Source of the DNA: JACZWZ01 sp964194935
Lineage (GTDB): Bacteria > Actinomycetota > Acidimicrobiia > Spongiisociales > UBA11373
Assembly (NCBI GenBank): GCA_964194935.1
Contig: CAXMOL010000154.1
Span: 1-9,337, forward strand
Reading direction: 5' to 3'
Length of the DNA: 9,337 nucleotides
In this document: in pieces, positions 1 to 6,743 of the stretch
Layout: every line of letters starts with the position of its first letter
Position numbering within the stretch: the first letter of the stretch is position 1
The notes under the pieces: generated by a model
Told to the model about the DNA's origin: nothing
What the model saw: the letters and a program-made list of their open reading frames with translations, nothing else
Databases searched by the model: none
Made by a program: the position numbers and the translations under genes

Positions 1-2134
1 CATGGTCGTCCACACCGCCAGCGAGACGGTAAAGAAGGCACAAGAGGGTGTCCTCGAGTTCCTGCTCATCAACCACCCCCTTGACTGTCCCGTTTGTGAC
101 CGCGCCGGGGAGTGCCCGTTGCAGGATCAGACGATGTCACACGGTCCCGGGGAGAGCCGTTATGTCGAGGAGAAGCGCCACTTCGAAAAGCCGATTCCGA
201 TCAGCGACCTCGTCCTGCTGGACCGGGAGCGCTGCATCTTGTGTGCACGCGGCACCAGATTCAGCGCCGAGATTTCGGGCGACCCCCTCATCGAGTTCAT
301 CGATCGTGGCAACCACACCCAGATCAATACCTTCCCGGATGAACCCTTTGCTTCCTACTTCTCGGGCAACACGGTCCAAATCTGTCCGGTCGGTGCACTC
401 ACCGCAACCGCCTATCGCTTTAGGGCCCGCCCTTGGGATCTGGAGGCGACGGAGAGCACTTGCTCGGGTTGCTCGGTGGGTTGCAGGGTTTCGGTGCAGG
501 CGAGCCAAAACGAGATTCTTCGTTTGCTCGGCGTCGATGTGGAAGCGACCAACCAGGGATGGTTGTGCGACAAAGGCCGGTTCGGGTTCCAGCATCTTGT
601 CGCGCCGGAGCGTCTGACCGCCCCGCTGGTTCGAGGTGACGACGGCGAACTCCACGAGGCGTCGTGGAACGAGGCACTCGAGCGGGCAGCATCTGGCCTG
701 TCAAGCATCATCGACTCGAAGGGCGAAGCCGCTATCGCTGGTCTTGGTGGCTCCCGCAACACCAACGAAGAGGCCCTGGCGTTTGAGAGACTGCTCCGCC
801 ACACGATTGGAACACCGCACCTGGATGCCCGGATGGGTGATTCCCTCGATGTCGCGCTGCTTGTCGACGCACCGCAGCGCGGACTCATCGGCGACTTGGA
901 GCGGGCGGCGACGGTTCTCGTCTGGGGTCCCGATCTCAAGGAGGAACTGCCAGTTCTGTTCTTGCGGGTGCGCCGCGCCGCCGCCGAGTTGGGGGCAACG
1001 CTCATCGTTGTCCACCCGCGGGTCACCGGTCTCGATCCACAAGCCGATCACGTGATCCGCTATCGCCCTGGTGAAGGTGGTGCGGTCTTGGCCCGACTGG
1101 CGACTGGTGATGGTGATCTTGCCGCAGTTCGGGATGCACTGGGTGCGGGGCCCGTCGTGGCGATCGTCGGCAAAACAGGTCTCACCGACGATCCTGATCT
1201 TGCGGGTGCCGTAGCGGCGTTTGCTGCCGAACTCCCTGAGGCCTCTGTATTGGCGGTCAGCCGCAGGCCCAATCTCTACGGCGCCATGGACATGGGTGTT
1301 GCGCCGGGAATGGGCCCAGGCCGGGTCGCCGATGATCCGGGCCGGGATGCCGATGGCATCATCGAAGGCCTGAGCGACGGTTCGATCAGTGGACTGGTTC
1401 TTCTCGGCTCCGACCCGGCGGCCGACCATCCATCCGGCACTGCAGGTGCAGAGCTCGCCAAGGCCGAATTCGTGGTGAGTGTCGATCTCTTCCTCAACGA
1501 ATCGAATCGTGGTGCGGACGTTGTTCTGCCGGCGGCCGGTTTTGCTGAGGTCGAGGGAACGATGACGAATCTCGAGGGTCGGGTGCAGAAAGTGAATCGA
1601 CTCGTGCCGGCACCCGGCCAGGCGCGGCCCGCCAATGAGATCTTGGCCGACCTCGCCGACCGACTCGGAGGAGAGTGGGAGTCGTCGAGTGCTGCATCGC
1701 TGGCCGCAGACATCACAACGCTTGCGCTCTACAGCGAGGTCACCTGGGAATCCCTCAGCTGGGGTGGTGGTCGCGATGGGGTCGTCGCCCGGGGCGGCGA
1801 AGTCAGCTTTGCGGCCCCGACAGTTTCGAAGAGCACTGGAAACGGGCTGGCCTTGCATCTAGGCCGTGTGATGTACGACGGTGGAACGGCGGTGACGATG
1901 GGACCATCGCTGGCCAAGTTGGCTGCCGAACCGGCCCTCTACCTCCATCCTGACGACGCTGCGGCACTGAAGGTTGCTGCCGGCGACCGGGTGAGCATCA
2001 CAGGCTCGGCCGGGAGCGCAGAAATCGAAGCGGCGCTCGATCCTTCGCTGGCTCCGGGGACCGTCTATCTGCCATTCAATCGGGGGGTGACCGTCGGATC
2101 CGATCCGGCCGTCACCGTGGAGCGAGTGTCATGA
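1..2134 (+). CDS. nuoG: NADH-quinone oxidoreductase subunit G (NuoG), 5'-truncated by window edge
   Basis: Peripheral-arm subunit of complex I that carries electrons along Fe-S clusters from NuoE/F toward NuoI. The reading frame is open from base 2. The ATG there is internal, because the N-terminal [2Fe-2S] domain expected of NuoG is missing. Numbering from that Met: H25-x3-C29-x2-C32-x5-C38 is the His-ligated [4Fe-4S] site (N5 type). C78-x2-C81-x2-G84-x43-C128 matches the N4 site, but the third Cys is Gly. C154-x2-C157-x3-C161-x27-C189 is the extra N7-type site found in some bacterial NuoG. Residues from about 200 to 580 form the molybdopterin-oxidoreductase-like domain, and about 610-705 the C-terminal dinucleotide-binding-like barrel. 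These folds are inherited from Mo enzymes and do not imply a Mo cofactor here. The TGA overlaps the nuoH ATG (ATGA). Identity is very secure; the Gly84 change is discussed as a finding. Confidence 0.96.
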   Translation, partial: MVVHTASETVKKAQEGVLEFLLINHPLDCPVCDRAGECPLQDQTMSHGPGESRYVEEKRHFEKPIPISDLVLLDRERCILCARGTRFSAEISGDPLIEFIDRGNHTQINTFPDEPFASYFSGNTVQICPVGALTATAYRFRARPWDLEATESTCSGCSVGCRVSVQASQNEILRLLGVDVEATNQGWLCDKGRFGFQHLVAPERLTAPLVRGDDGELHEASWNEALERAASGLSSIIDSKGEAAIAGLGGSRNTNEEALAFERLLRHTIGTPHLDARMGDSLDVALLVDAPQRGLIGDLERAATVLVWGPDLKEELPVLFLRVRRAAAELGATLIVVHPRVTGLDPQADHVIRYRPGEGGAVLARLATGDGDLAAVRDALGAGPVVAIVGKTGLTDDPDLAGAVAAFAAELPEASVLAVSRRPNLYGAMDMGVAPGMGPGRVADDPGRDADGIIEGLSDGSISGLVLLGSDPAADHPSGTAGAELAKAEFVVSVDLFLNESNRGADVVLPAAGFAEVEGTMTNLEGRVQKVNRLVPAPGQARPANEILADLADRLGGEWESSSAASLAADITTLALYSEVTWESLSWGGGRDGVVARGGEVSFAAPTVSKSTGNGLALHLGRVMYDGGTAVTMGPSLAKLAAEPALYLHPDDAAALKVAAGDRVSITGSAGSAEIEAALDPSLAPGTVYLPFNRGVTVGSDPAVTVERVS

Positions 2135-3237
2135 TCGACTTGCTCGAGTCCATCTTCGGCAACGTGTTTTGGTCGGCGGTGGCCAAGACTGTGATCGCTT
2201 TTGCCCTGCTGGTTGTAAACACTCTTTTGCTCGTGTGGTTTGAGCGCCGGGTCGTGGCCTTCATGCAGAACAGGATCGGCCCCAACCGCGCCGGCCCCTT
2301 CGGGATTTTGCAGACCTTCGCCGATGGCATGAAGTTGTTCTTCAAGGAGCAGATCACGCCGCGCAAGGTGGAGCTCGGGCTGTATCTCGCCGCTCCGATC
2401 GCGGCGATGATCCCTGCCTTCCTCATCTTCATGGTGGTTCCGATCGGTAAACCGTTTGTGATCGGGGATACGGTGGTCACGCTGCAAGGGACCGACCTCA
2501 ACGTGGCCCTGCTGTTCATCCTGGCGATGTCATCTCTTGCCGTGTATTCGATCGTGCTCGCCGGCTGGGCTTCAGGATCGAAGTATCCGCTCCTGGGTGG
2601 GGTGCGGGCGACAGCCCAAATGATTTCCTATGAGGCGGCGATGGGACTCTCTCTGGTTCCCGTAGTGCTGTTCGCATCGATCCAGATCGCTGATGGGTCG
2701 TTTGGGGTCGGGACGATGTCACTGTCTCGACTGGTGGAACTGCAACAGGGGTCGTTCCGCGGGTTGATCCCCGGCTGGTTCGTTTTCTGGCTGCTTCCTT
2801 CGTTTGTCATCTTTGCGATCGCAGCGGTGGCCGAGACCAACCGGGCTCCATTTGATCTCGTCGAAGCCGAGGCTGAGATCGTTGGCGGGTACCACACCGA
2901 GTACTCCGGGATCCGCTTTGCGCTGTTCTTCCTCGCTGAGTACATCAACATGTTCAACGTTTCAGCCATCGCAGTGACCGTCTTCTTCGGTGGATGGCTC
3001 GGGCCCGACTTTGGGCTTCCCGCGGGGATCGCCTGGGTGATGCCGATCTTCTGGTTCCTCATCAAGGTGTATGCGTTGTTGTTCATGTTCGTGTGGCTCC
3101 GCGCAACATTGCCTCGGATGAGGTACGACCAGTTGATGACATTGGGATGGAAGCGACTGATCCCTGCGAGCCTCGCGTGGCTCGTGCTGTTCACGATCGT
3201 TCAAGCATTCCGCACCTTCGGAGCACCCTGGTCATGA
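2131..3237 (+). CDS. nuoH: NADH-quinone oxidoreductase subunit H (NuoH)
   Basis: Integral membrane subunit (Nqo8/ND1 family) that, with NuoB and NuoD, forms the quinone-binding chamber and links it to the proton channels. The 368-residue product is slightly longer than typical NuoH (about 325-350). It has roughly eight to nine hydrophobic segments. The family signature GPNRAGPFG is at residues 50-58, followed by ADGMKLFFKE. The acidic quinone-side loop AETNRAPFDL begins near residue 234 and continues with E245, E247, E249 and the HTEYSG motif (255-260). The start is the ATG that overlaps the nuoG stop, with GGAG at 2119-2122 as a plausible ribosome binding site. The next gene, nuoI, starts 16 nt after the stop; a 6-codon mini-ORF fills that gap. 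All signature residues I checked are intact. Confidence 0.97.
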   Translation: MIDLLESIFGNVFWSAVAKTVIAFALLVVNTLLLVWFERRVVAFMQNRIGPNRAGPFGILQTFADGMKLFFKEQITPRKVELGLYLAAPIAAMIPAFLIFMVVPIGKPFVIGDTVVTLQGTDLNVALLFILAMSSLAVYSIVLAGWASGSKYPLLGGVRATAQMISYEAAMGLSLVPVVLFASIQIADGSFGVGTMSLSRLVELQQGSFRGLIPGWFVFWLLPSFVIFAIAAVAETNRAPFDLVEAEAEIVGGYHTEYSGIRFALFFLAEYINMFNVSAIAVTVFFGGWLGPDFGLPAGIAWVMPIFWFLIKVYALLFMFVWLRATLPRMRYDQLMTLGWKRLIPASLAWLVLFTIVQAFRTFGAPWS

Positions 3238-3254
3238 AGGGGGTGACGCACTAA
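3234..3254 (+). other. 6-codon bridging mini-ORF between nuoH and nuoI
   Basis: An ATG at 3234-3236 overlaps the nuoH stop as ATGA. The frame reads MKGVTH and stops at TAA 3252-3254, whose last base is the first base of the nuoI ATG (TAATG). The reading frame and overlaps are seen directly. That ribosomes use it to pass from nuoH to nuoI is inference. Its codons also contain the AAGGGGG ribosome binding site for nuoI, so it may simply be a chance by-product of that site. Confidence 0.3.
3237..3243 (+). promoter_or_regulatory. Ribosome binding site of nuoI (AAGGGGG)
   Basis: A purine-rich run AAGGGGG ends 10 nt before the nuoI ATG at 3254. It supports that start and lies inside the nuoH-nuoI gap. 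Confidence 0.6.
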
Positions 3255-3904
3255 TGGGCTTCTTCGACCCAATTGCCGGGTTTGCGGTGACGCTCCGTCA
3301 GATCTTCAAGCGCAAACTGACGACCCAATACCCCGAACAGAAGAGGGTCAAGCCGCAGCGTTTCCATGGTCGTCACGTTCTTAACCGCTACCCCGATGGC
3401 ATGGAGAAATGCATCGGCTGCGAACTGTGTGCCGGGGTTTGTCCGGCGCGGTGCATCTACGTCCGCGGCGAGGACAACCCGCCTGACGACCCGGTAAGCC
3501 CCGGCGAACGCTTCGGGTTCGTGTACGAGATCAACATGCTGCGCTGCATCTTCTGTGCGCTGTGTGTCGAGGCGTGCCCCACCGAGGCGATCACGATGAC
3601 CCACCTCTTCGAAATGTCGGTGGGTAGTCGCGATGACGCCATCTACACGAAGAGTGAACTGGTGATGGATCCCGACGGATCGGTGCCCCACCCCGAGCCG
3701 GCCAGTGTTCTCATCGATCTCGATGAGTTGCGCGACGGCGCCGGCTGGATGCGGGCTACGGCACCATCGGGCCGTGCCGCCTATCAGGGGGTCGGTGGTT
3801 GGACCGCAACGGCCGGAGTGGGGATGCTCCCCCCTGAGCCGGGACAGTCGCCAGTCGCCAGTAGCCAGTCGCCAGAAGACGATGAGGAGGTCACAAGTGG
3901 CTGA
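3254..3904 (+). CDS. nuoI: NADH-quinone oxidoreductase subunit I (NuoI), two [4Fe-4S] ferredoxin-type
   Basis: Peripheral-arm subunit holding clusters N6a and N6b, which pass electrons from NuoG toward the terminal cluster N2. The 216-residue product carries two intact ferredoxin motifs: C53-x2-C56-x2-C59-x3-C63-P and C98-x2-C101-x2-C104-x3-C108-P. An amphipathic N-terminus (residues 1-25) matches the helix that lies on the membrane beside NuoH. From about residue 165 the sequence loses family character and becomes a Gly/Ala/Pro-rich tail. Residues 198-207 (QSPVASSQSP) are encoded by a 7-bp repeat array, followed by an acidic stretch (EDDEE) and the stop. The tail is longer than in compact NuoI proteins (about 160-180 residues) and is probably disordered. 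The start follows a good ribosome binding site. The 3' end overlaps nuoJ by 8 nt in another frame. Confidence 0.96.
   Translation: MGFFDPIAGFAVTLRQIFKRKLTTQYPEQKRVKPQRFHGRHVLNRYPDGMEKCIGCELCAGVCPARCIYVRGEDNPPDDPVSPGERFGFVYEINMLRCIFCALCVEACPTEAITMTHLFEMSVGSRDDAIYTKSELVMDPDGSVPHPEPASVLIDLDELRDGAGWMRATAPSGRAAYQGVGGWTATAGVGMLPPEPGQSPVASSQSPEDDEEVTSG
3845..3880 (+). repeat. 7-bp tandem repeat array (CAGTCGC type) inside the 3' end of nuoI
   Basis: Four consecutive heptamers are visible: CAGTCGC, CAGTCGC, CAGTAGC, CAGTCGC, then CAG and AAGAC. The array lies in frame in the last 19 codons of nuoI and ends 3 nt before the nuoJ ribosome binding site. The same unit with T for G (CAGTCTC) recurs at nuoL/nuoM, also ending CAGAAGAC, and at nuoM/nuoN. 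No matching GACTG arm follows it here. Confidence 0.85.
3884..3890 (+). promoter_or_regulatory. Ribosome binding site of nuoJ (GAGGAGG)
   Basis: GAGGAGG is a strong Shine-Dalgarno match ending 6 nt before the GTG at 3897. It decides the nuoJ start: an in-frame ATG at 3882 overlaps this site, and one at 3705 lies deep inside nuoI, so neither is likely to be used. Confidence 0.8.
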
Positions 3905-4421
3905 GACAGTCCTCTTCATCATCTTTGGGATCTTTGCTCTGGCCGGGGCGGTCATCATGGTTTGGGCCCGCAATCCGGTGTACTCGGCGATGGGCCTGAT
4001 GCTCACGATGTTCTCGATTGCGGTCTTCTACGTTTCGAACTCCGCCCATTTCGTGGCCGCAGTCCAGGTGATCATTTACGCCGGCGCCGTGATGACCCTC
4101 TTCCTGTTCGTGATCATGCTCATCGGAGTGGATAAGGCTGAGAATCGGTCTGAGAACCTCCCGGTGCAACGTCCGCTGGCGCTGACACTCATCGTCTTGT
4201 TTGGAGCCGGGGTGGTCGTCGCCGGCCGTCTTGCCTGGACCACCGGCGTCCGCAACCCGTTGAATCCGGTAAACGGCACGGTTGAGGCGATCGGCAACGA
4301 ACTGTTCCGTCGCTGGTTGCTGCCATTCGAGATCACGGCCCTGCTTCTGATAGTGGCGGCCGCCGGAGCCATCGCCTTGGCCCTGTTTACAGACGATGAC
4401 GATGTCGAGGTGGACGCATGA
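3897..4421 (+). CDS. nuoJ: NADH-quinone oxidoreductase subunit J (NuoJ), GTG start
   Basis: Small membrane subunit (Nqo10/ND6 family) next to NuoH and NuoK. Its third transmembrane helix is thought to transmit conformational change between the quinone site and the pumping modules. From the GTG the product is 174 residues with five hydrophobic segments. ARNPVYSAMGLM (24-35) and VQVIIYAGAVMTLFLFVIML (56-75) are the family hallmarks, the latter being the TM3 region with conserved Tyr61 and Gly63. The C-terminus is a short acidic tail (DDDDVEVDA). The GTG is chosen because it lies 6 nt after GAGGAGG and gives the normal NuoJ N-terminus. The frame is open upstream to 3705, but that part runs through nuoI codons and has no family character. 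The gene overlaps nuoI by 8 nt and nuoK by ATGA. Confidence 0.93.
   Translation: MAETVLFIIFGIFALAGAVIMVWARNPVYSAMGLMLTMFSIAVFYVSNSAHFVAAVQVIIYAGAVMTLFLFVIMLIGVDKAENRSENLPVQRPLALTLIVLFGAGVVVAGRLAWTTGVRNPLNPVNGTVEAIGNELFRRWLLPFEITALLLIVAAAGAIALALFTDDDDVEVDA
4407..4413 (+). promoter_or_regulatory. Ribosome binding site of nuoK (GAGGTGG)
   Basis: GAGGTGG lies within the last codons of nuoJ and ends 4 nt before the nuoK ATG at 4418. It supports the ATGA-overlapping start. Confidence 0.55.
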
Positions 4422-4723
4422 CCGTCACCCCGGGCTGGTATATGGCGTTGGCTGCGGTCCTGTTCGTGATCGGGACCGGTGGGATTCTGCTGCGCCGCAA
4501 TGCACTGGTCATGTTCATGTCGGTCGAGTTGATGCTCAACGCCGTAAACCTCACATTTGTGGCGGCCGGCCGCCAGTTGAACGTGCTCGACGGCCAGGTT
4601 GCTGTCTTCTTCGTGATGGTCGTGGCTGCAGCTGAGGTGGTGGTGGGTCTGGCGATCATCGTCGCGGTGTTCCGGCGAAGGCAGACGGCCTCGGTCGATG
4701 AGTTGTCGGAGTTGCGCGGCTGA
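4418..4723 (+). CDS. nuoK: NADH-quinone oxidoreductase subunit K (NuoK)
   Basis: Small three-helix membrane subunit (Nqo11/ND4L family) that, with NuoJ and NuoN, forms part of a proton path. The 101-residue length is exactly typical. Three hydrophobic helices are visible (about 8-25, 29-50 and 60-84). The two buried glutamates needed for pumping in the family are present: E37 in MFMSVELMLNAVNL and E73 in VVAAAEVVVGLAI, matching E36 and E72 of the E. coli protein. A basic stretch RRRQ follows the last helix. The start overlaps the nuoJ stop (ATGA) and the stop overlaps the nuoL start (TGATG), so J, K and L are likely translationally coupled. Confidence 0.97.
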   Translation: MTVTPGWYMALAAVLFVIGTGGILLRRNALVMFMSVELMLNAVNLTFVAAGRQLNVLDGQVAVFFVMVVAAAEVVVGLAIIVAVFRRRQTASVDELSELRG

Positions 4724-6585
4724 TGGATCTGGCTCTCTCCCTCATCGTCCTGCTTCCGCTGGCCGGGATGCTGTTTCTGTTCGCATTCGGCAAGCGGCTC
4801 GGCGAACCGCTGTCGGGGGTGATCGGTTCGCTTGCCGTCGTGTCGTCGTTTGTGATCGCCCTGGTGATTGGGCTCGACTTTTTCAGCGGTGAGGGTTCGA
4901 CCGAGACGGTCAGGTGGTTCGAGTGGCTGCCCGGGCTAGGTGTCGCTGCCGAGTTGCGCTGGGATCAGCTCTCTGCACTCATGACTCTCGTCGTGACCGG
5001 AGTCGGATCACTGATCCACATCTACTCGATCGGATACATGCATGGTGACCCTCTGTTTGGGCGATTCTTTACCTATCTGAACCTGTTCATCACCTCGATG
5101 CTCATCCTGGTGCTGGCCAACAACTTTGCACTGCTCTTTGTGGGCTGGGAGTTGGTGGGTCTTTCGTCGTACCTGCTGATCTCGTTCTGGTTCGAGCGAG
5201 ACACGGCGGCGGCTGCCGGCAAGAAGGCATTCGTCGTAAACCGGGTCGGCGACGTCGGATTCATCGTTGCTCTGATGCTCATCTTCTCGGTTTTCGGGTC
5301 ATTTGCATTCGAAACCGTGTTCGAGGCGGCTCATGGCGAGCTGACCGTGGCCATGGCGACGGCGATCGCACTCCTGTTGCTGGTCGGTGCTGCAGGCAAA
5401 TCCGCCCAGTTGCCTCTGTATGTGTGGCTGCCGGATGCGATGGAAGGCCCGACACCGGTGTCGGCGCTGATTCATGCCGCCACGATGGTGACCGCTGGCG
5501 TATACATGGTGGCCCGGACGGCACCAATCTTCGAGCTGGCTCCGATCGCTGCTGCCACGGTGGCCATTGTCGGGGCGGCCACGGCACTTTTTGCAGCCAC
5601 AATCGCGATGGCCCAGCGCGACATCAAGCGGGTGCTCGCCTATTCGACGATCAGCCAGTTGGGGTACATGTTCATGGCTGTCGGGGCGGCCGCATATGTG
5701 GCGGGTGTGTTCCACCTCATGACCCACGCCTTCTTCAAGGCGCTGTTGTTCCTCGGCGCCGGGTCGGTGATCCACGGCATGTCAGATGAACAGGACATGC
5801 ACAAGATGGGCGGATTGGCGAAGAAGATGCCGGTGACCTTTGCCACGATGGCGATTGCCTGGCTGGCGATCTCGGGTATCCCGCCGCTGGCCGGCTTCTG
5901 GTCAAAGGACGAGATCCTTGCTGCGGTCTTCGAGCGTGGCGGGTTGTGGCAGGTCCTGTGGGGGGTGGGCCTGGTTACCGCTCTGCTCACCGCCTTCTAC
6001 ATGACCCGGATGATGTGGCTCACCTTCTTTGGAGAACCGCGGTGGACCAAGGAGCCTCACGAATCGCCGCGGATGATGACCGTTCCGCTGATGATCCTCG
6101 CCGGCCTCTCCGTGGTGGGTGGCCTGGTCAATACCCCGTTCAAGACTTCGCTGGAGCACTTCCTCGATCCCGTCTTCGAAGGACTCCACCTGGCTCACGC
6201 GCCCGACGGCTCGGTTGCCTGGATACTGGCGGCGGTATCGGTGGCTGCCGGTGTCATTGGTATCTCAATGGCGGTGATGCGTTATCGGTCGAGGGTGCCG
6301 GCCGAAGATGGACTGGGATGGAAGGTGCTGAGCAACGGCTACTACGTGGATGACATGTATGCCGGGGTGTTCGCTCGAGGAGGCAAGTTGGGTGCCGCCT
6401 GGTTTGCCTTCCGCTTCGATGCCCGCGGCATCGACGGTGCCGTCGAGGGAGTCGGTGCTCTTACCCGCCGGGTGGCCGGGTGGTTGCGGCCGCTGCAGAC
6501 CGGATTCGTACGGTCCTACGGCTTGGCGATCGTCGCCGGCTCCGTGGGTCTCCTCGCCTGGTTCCTGAGCAGGGGAGCCTTCTGA
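4723..6585 (+). CDS. nuoL: NADH-quinone oxidoreductase subunit L (NuoL), distal antiporter-like subunit
   Basis: The most distal of the three Mrp-antiporter-like proton-pumping subunits (Nqo12/ND5 family). The product is 620 residues, close to the family norm (about 610-650). An N-terminal complex I domain (about 60-115, including SIGYMHGDPLFGRFFTYL) precedes the antiporter core (about 130-430). The key channel residues are visible: E143 in LLFVGWELVGLSSYLL and K226 in GAAGKSAQLPLYVWLPDAM, followed by EGPTPVSALIHAATMVTAGVY. IAMAQRDIKRVLAYSTISQLGYM is also canonical. The region after about 430 corresponds to the extra C-terminal helices and the long lateral helix that embraces NuoM and NuoN, ending in a last hydrophobic segment. 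It starts one base inside the nuoK stop. Its own stop (TGATGATG) overlaps a small downstream ORF rather than nuoM directly. Confidence 0.97.
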   Translation: MDLALSLIVLLPLAGMLFLFAFGKRLGEPLSGVIGSLAVVSSFVIALVIGLDFFSGEGSTETVRWFEWLPGLGVAAELRWDQLSALMTLVVTGVGSLIHIYSIGYMHGDPLFGRFFTYLNLFITSMLILVLANNFALLFVGWELVGLSSYLLISFWFERDTAAAAGKKAFVVNRVGDVGFIVALMLIFSVFGSFAFETVFEAAHGELTVAMATAIALLLLVGAAGKSAQLPLYVWLPDAMEGPTPVSALIHAATMVTAGVYMVARTAPIFELAPIAAATVAIVGAATALFAATIAMAQRDIKRVLAYSTISQLGYMFMAVGAAAYVAGVFHLMTHAFFKALLFLGAGSVIHGMSDEQDMHKMGGLAKKMPVTFATMAIAWLAISGIPPLAGFWSKDEILAAVFERGGLWQVLWGVGLVTALLTAFYMTRMMWLTFFGEPRWTKEPHESPRMMTVPLMILAGLSVVGGLVNTPFKTSLEHFLDPVFEGLHLAHAPDGSVAWILAAVSVAAGVIGISMAVMRYRSRVPAEDGLGWKVLSNGYYVDDMYAGVFARGGKLGAAWFAFRFDARGIDGAVEGVGALTRRVAGWLRPLQTGFVRSYGLAIVAGSVGLLAWFLSRGAF

Positions 6586-6743
6586 TGATGCATCTCAGGA
6601 TCAGTAGTCATCTGAGTCGCCAGTCTCCAGTCTCCAGTCTCCAGAAGACCCACAACAGAATTCGGGAAACGGGAATCGGGGAACGGGAAACCAAGCAACC
6701 GGCCTGGCTGATGACTGAAGACTGTGGACTGAGGACTTGCTGA
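6585..6743 (+). CDS. 52-codon bridging ORF in the nuoL-nuoM spacer, repeat-derived (hypothetical)
   Basis: The ATG overlaps the nuoL stop (TGATG) and the TGA overlaps the nuoM ATG (again TGATG), so the frame spans the whole 157-nt spacer. The 52-residue product has no family I recognise. It contains SRQSPVSSLQ from the CAGTCTC array, a charged middle (RETGIGERETK) from CGGGAAN heptamers, and TEDCGLRTC from GACTGNN heptamers. Spacer TGAs at 6709, 6716 and 6730 all lie in the other two forward frames, so this is the only frame open from end to end. A second ATG follows immediately at 6588. No membrane segment or fold is evident. It may act as a translational bridge from nuoL to nuoM, or it may be an untranslated accident of repeat insertion. 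The ORF is seen; its expression is inferred and uncertain. Confidence 0.3.
   Translation: MMHLRISSHLSRQSPVSSLQKTHNRIRETGIGERETKQPAWLMTEDCGLRTC
6614..6649 (+). repeat. 7-bp tandem array (CAGTCTC)3 in the nuoL-nuoM spacer
   Basis: GAGTCGC is followed by three perfect CAGTCTC units (6621-6641), then CAG and AAGAC. The trailing CAGAAGAC is shared with the copy at the end of nuoI. 6621-6644 is complementary at 19 of 24 positions to 6708-6731, which lies about 63 nt downstream. Confidence 0.9.
6663..6690 (+). repeat. 7-bp tandem array (CGGGAAN)4 in the nuoL-nuoM spacer
   Basis: Four consecutive heptamers: CGGGAAA, CGGGAAT, CGGGGAA, CGGGAAA. Their sequence is unrelated to the CAGTC units but they have the same 7-bp period. 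The array sits between the two arms of the CAGTC/GACTG inverted pair and is not seen elsewhere in the window. Confidence 0.85.
6708..6737 (+). repeat. Degenerate 7-bp array (GACTGNN), inverted partner of CAGTCTC, upstream of nuoM
   Basis: From 6713 the units are GACTGAA, GACTGTG, GACTGAG, then GACT. This is the reverse-complement register of the CAGTCTC array with substitutions at the two variable positions. The GAGGA at 6731-6735 within it ends 7 nt before the nuoM ATG and probably serves as its ribosome binding site. A closely similar block occurs before nuoN at 8326-8355. Confidence 0.8.
6731..6735 (+). promoter_or_regulatory. Probable ribosome binding site of nuoM (GAGGA), repeat-derived
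   Basis: GAGGA ends 7 nt before the ATG at 6743 and is the only Shine-Dalgarno-like match close enough. It is part of a GACTGAG heptamer, so the repeat itself supplies the site. It favours ATG 6743 over the in-frame TTG at 6737. Confidence 0.55.

Noticed and set aside
1095..1108. GACTGGCGACTGGT in nuoG resembling two inverted heptamers
   Set aside because: Only two units, and they encode in-frame residues (LATGD) within an intact NuoG domain. Chance similarity is the simplest reading.
701..1858. A long antisense open frame (385 codons) opposite nuoG, and others opposite nuoG, nuoH, nuoI and nuoN
   Set aside because: They lie opposite well-conserved coding sequence, show no family motifs, and are Arg/Ser/His-rich, as expected for shadows of G+C-rich codons. 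Some include ETGDWRL strings that come from the stop-free heptamer.
3845..3880. Possible nuoI/nuoJ fusion or frameshift caused by the repeat
   Set aside because: nuoI stops normally at 3904 and nuoJ has its own ribosome binding site and start. The overlap is an ordinary 8 nt.
3705..3896. Upstream in-frame extension of nuoJ starting from an ATG inside nuoI
   Set aside because: The extension is nuoI read out of frame, has no NuoJ character, and the strong GAGGAGG site points to GTG 3897.
6614..6737. CRISPR array or mobile-element terminus in the nuoL-nuoM spacer
   Set aside because: The units are 7 bp with no spacers of CRISPR size, and no transposase or long terminal inverted repeat is present.
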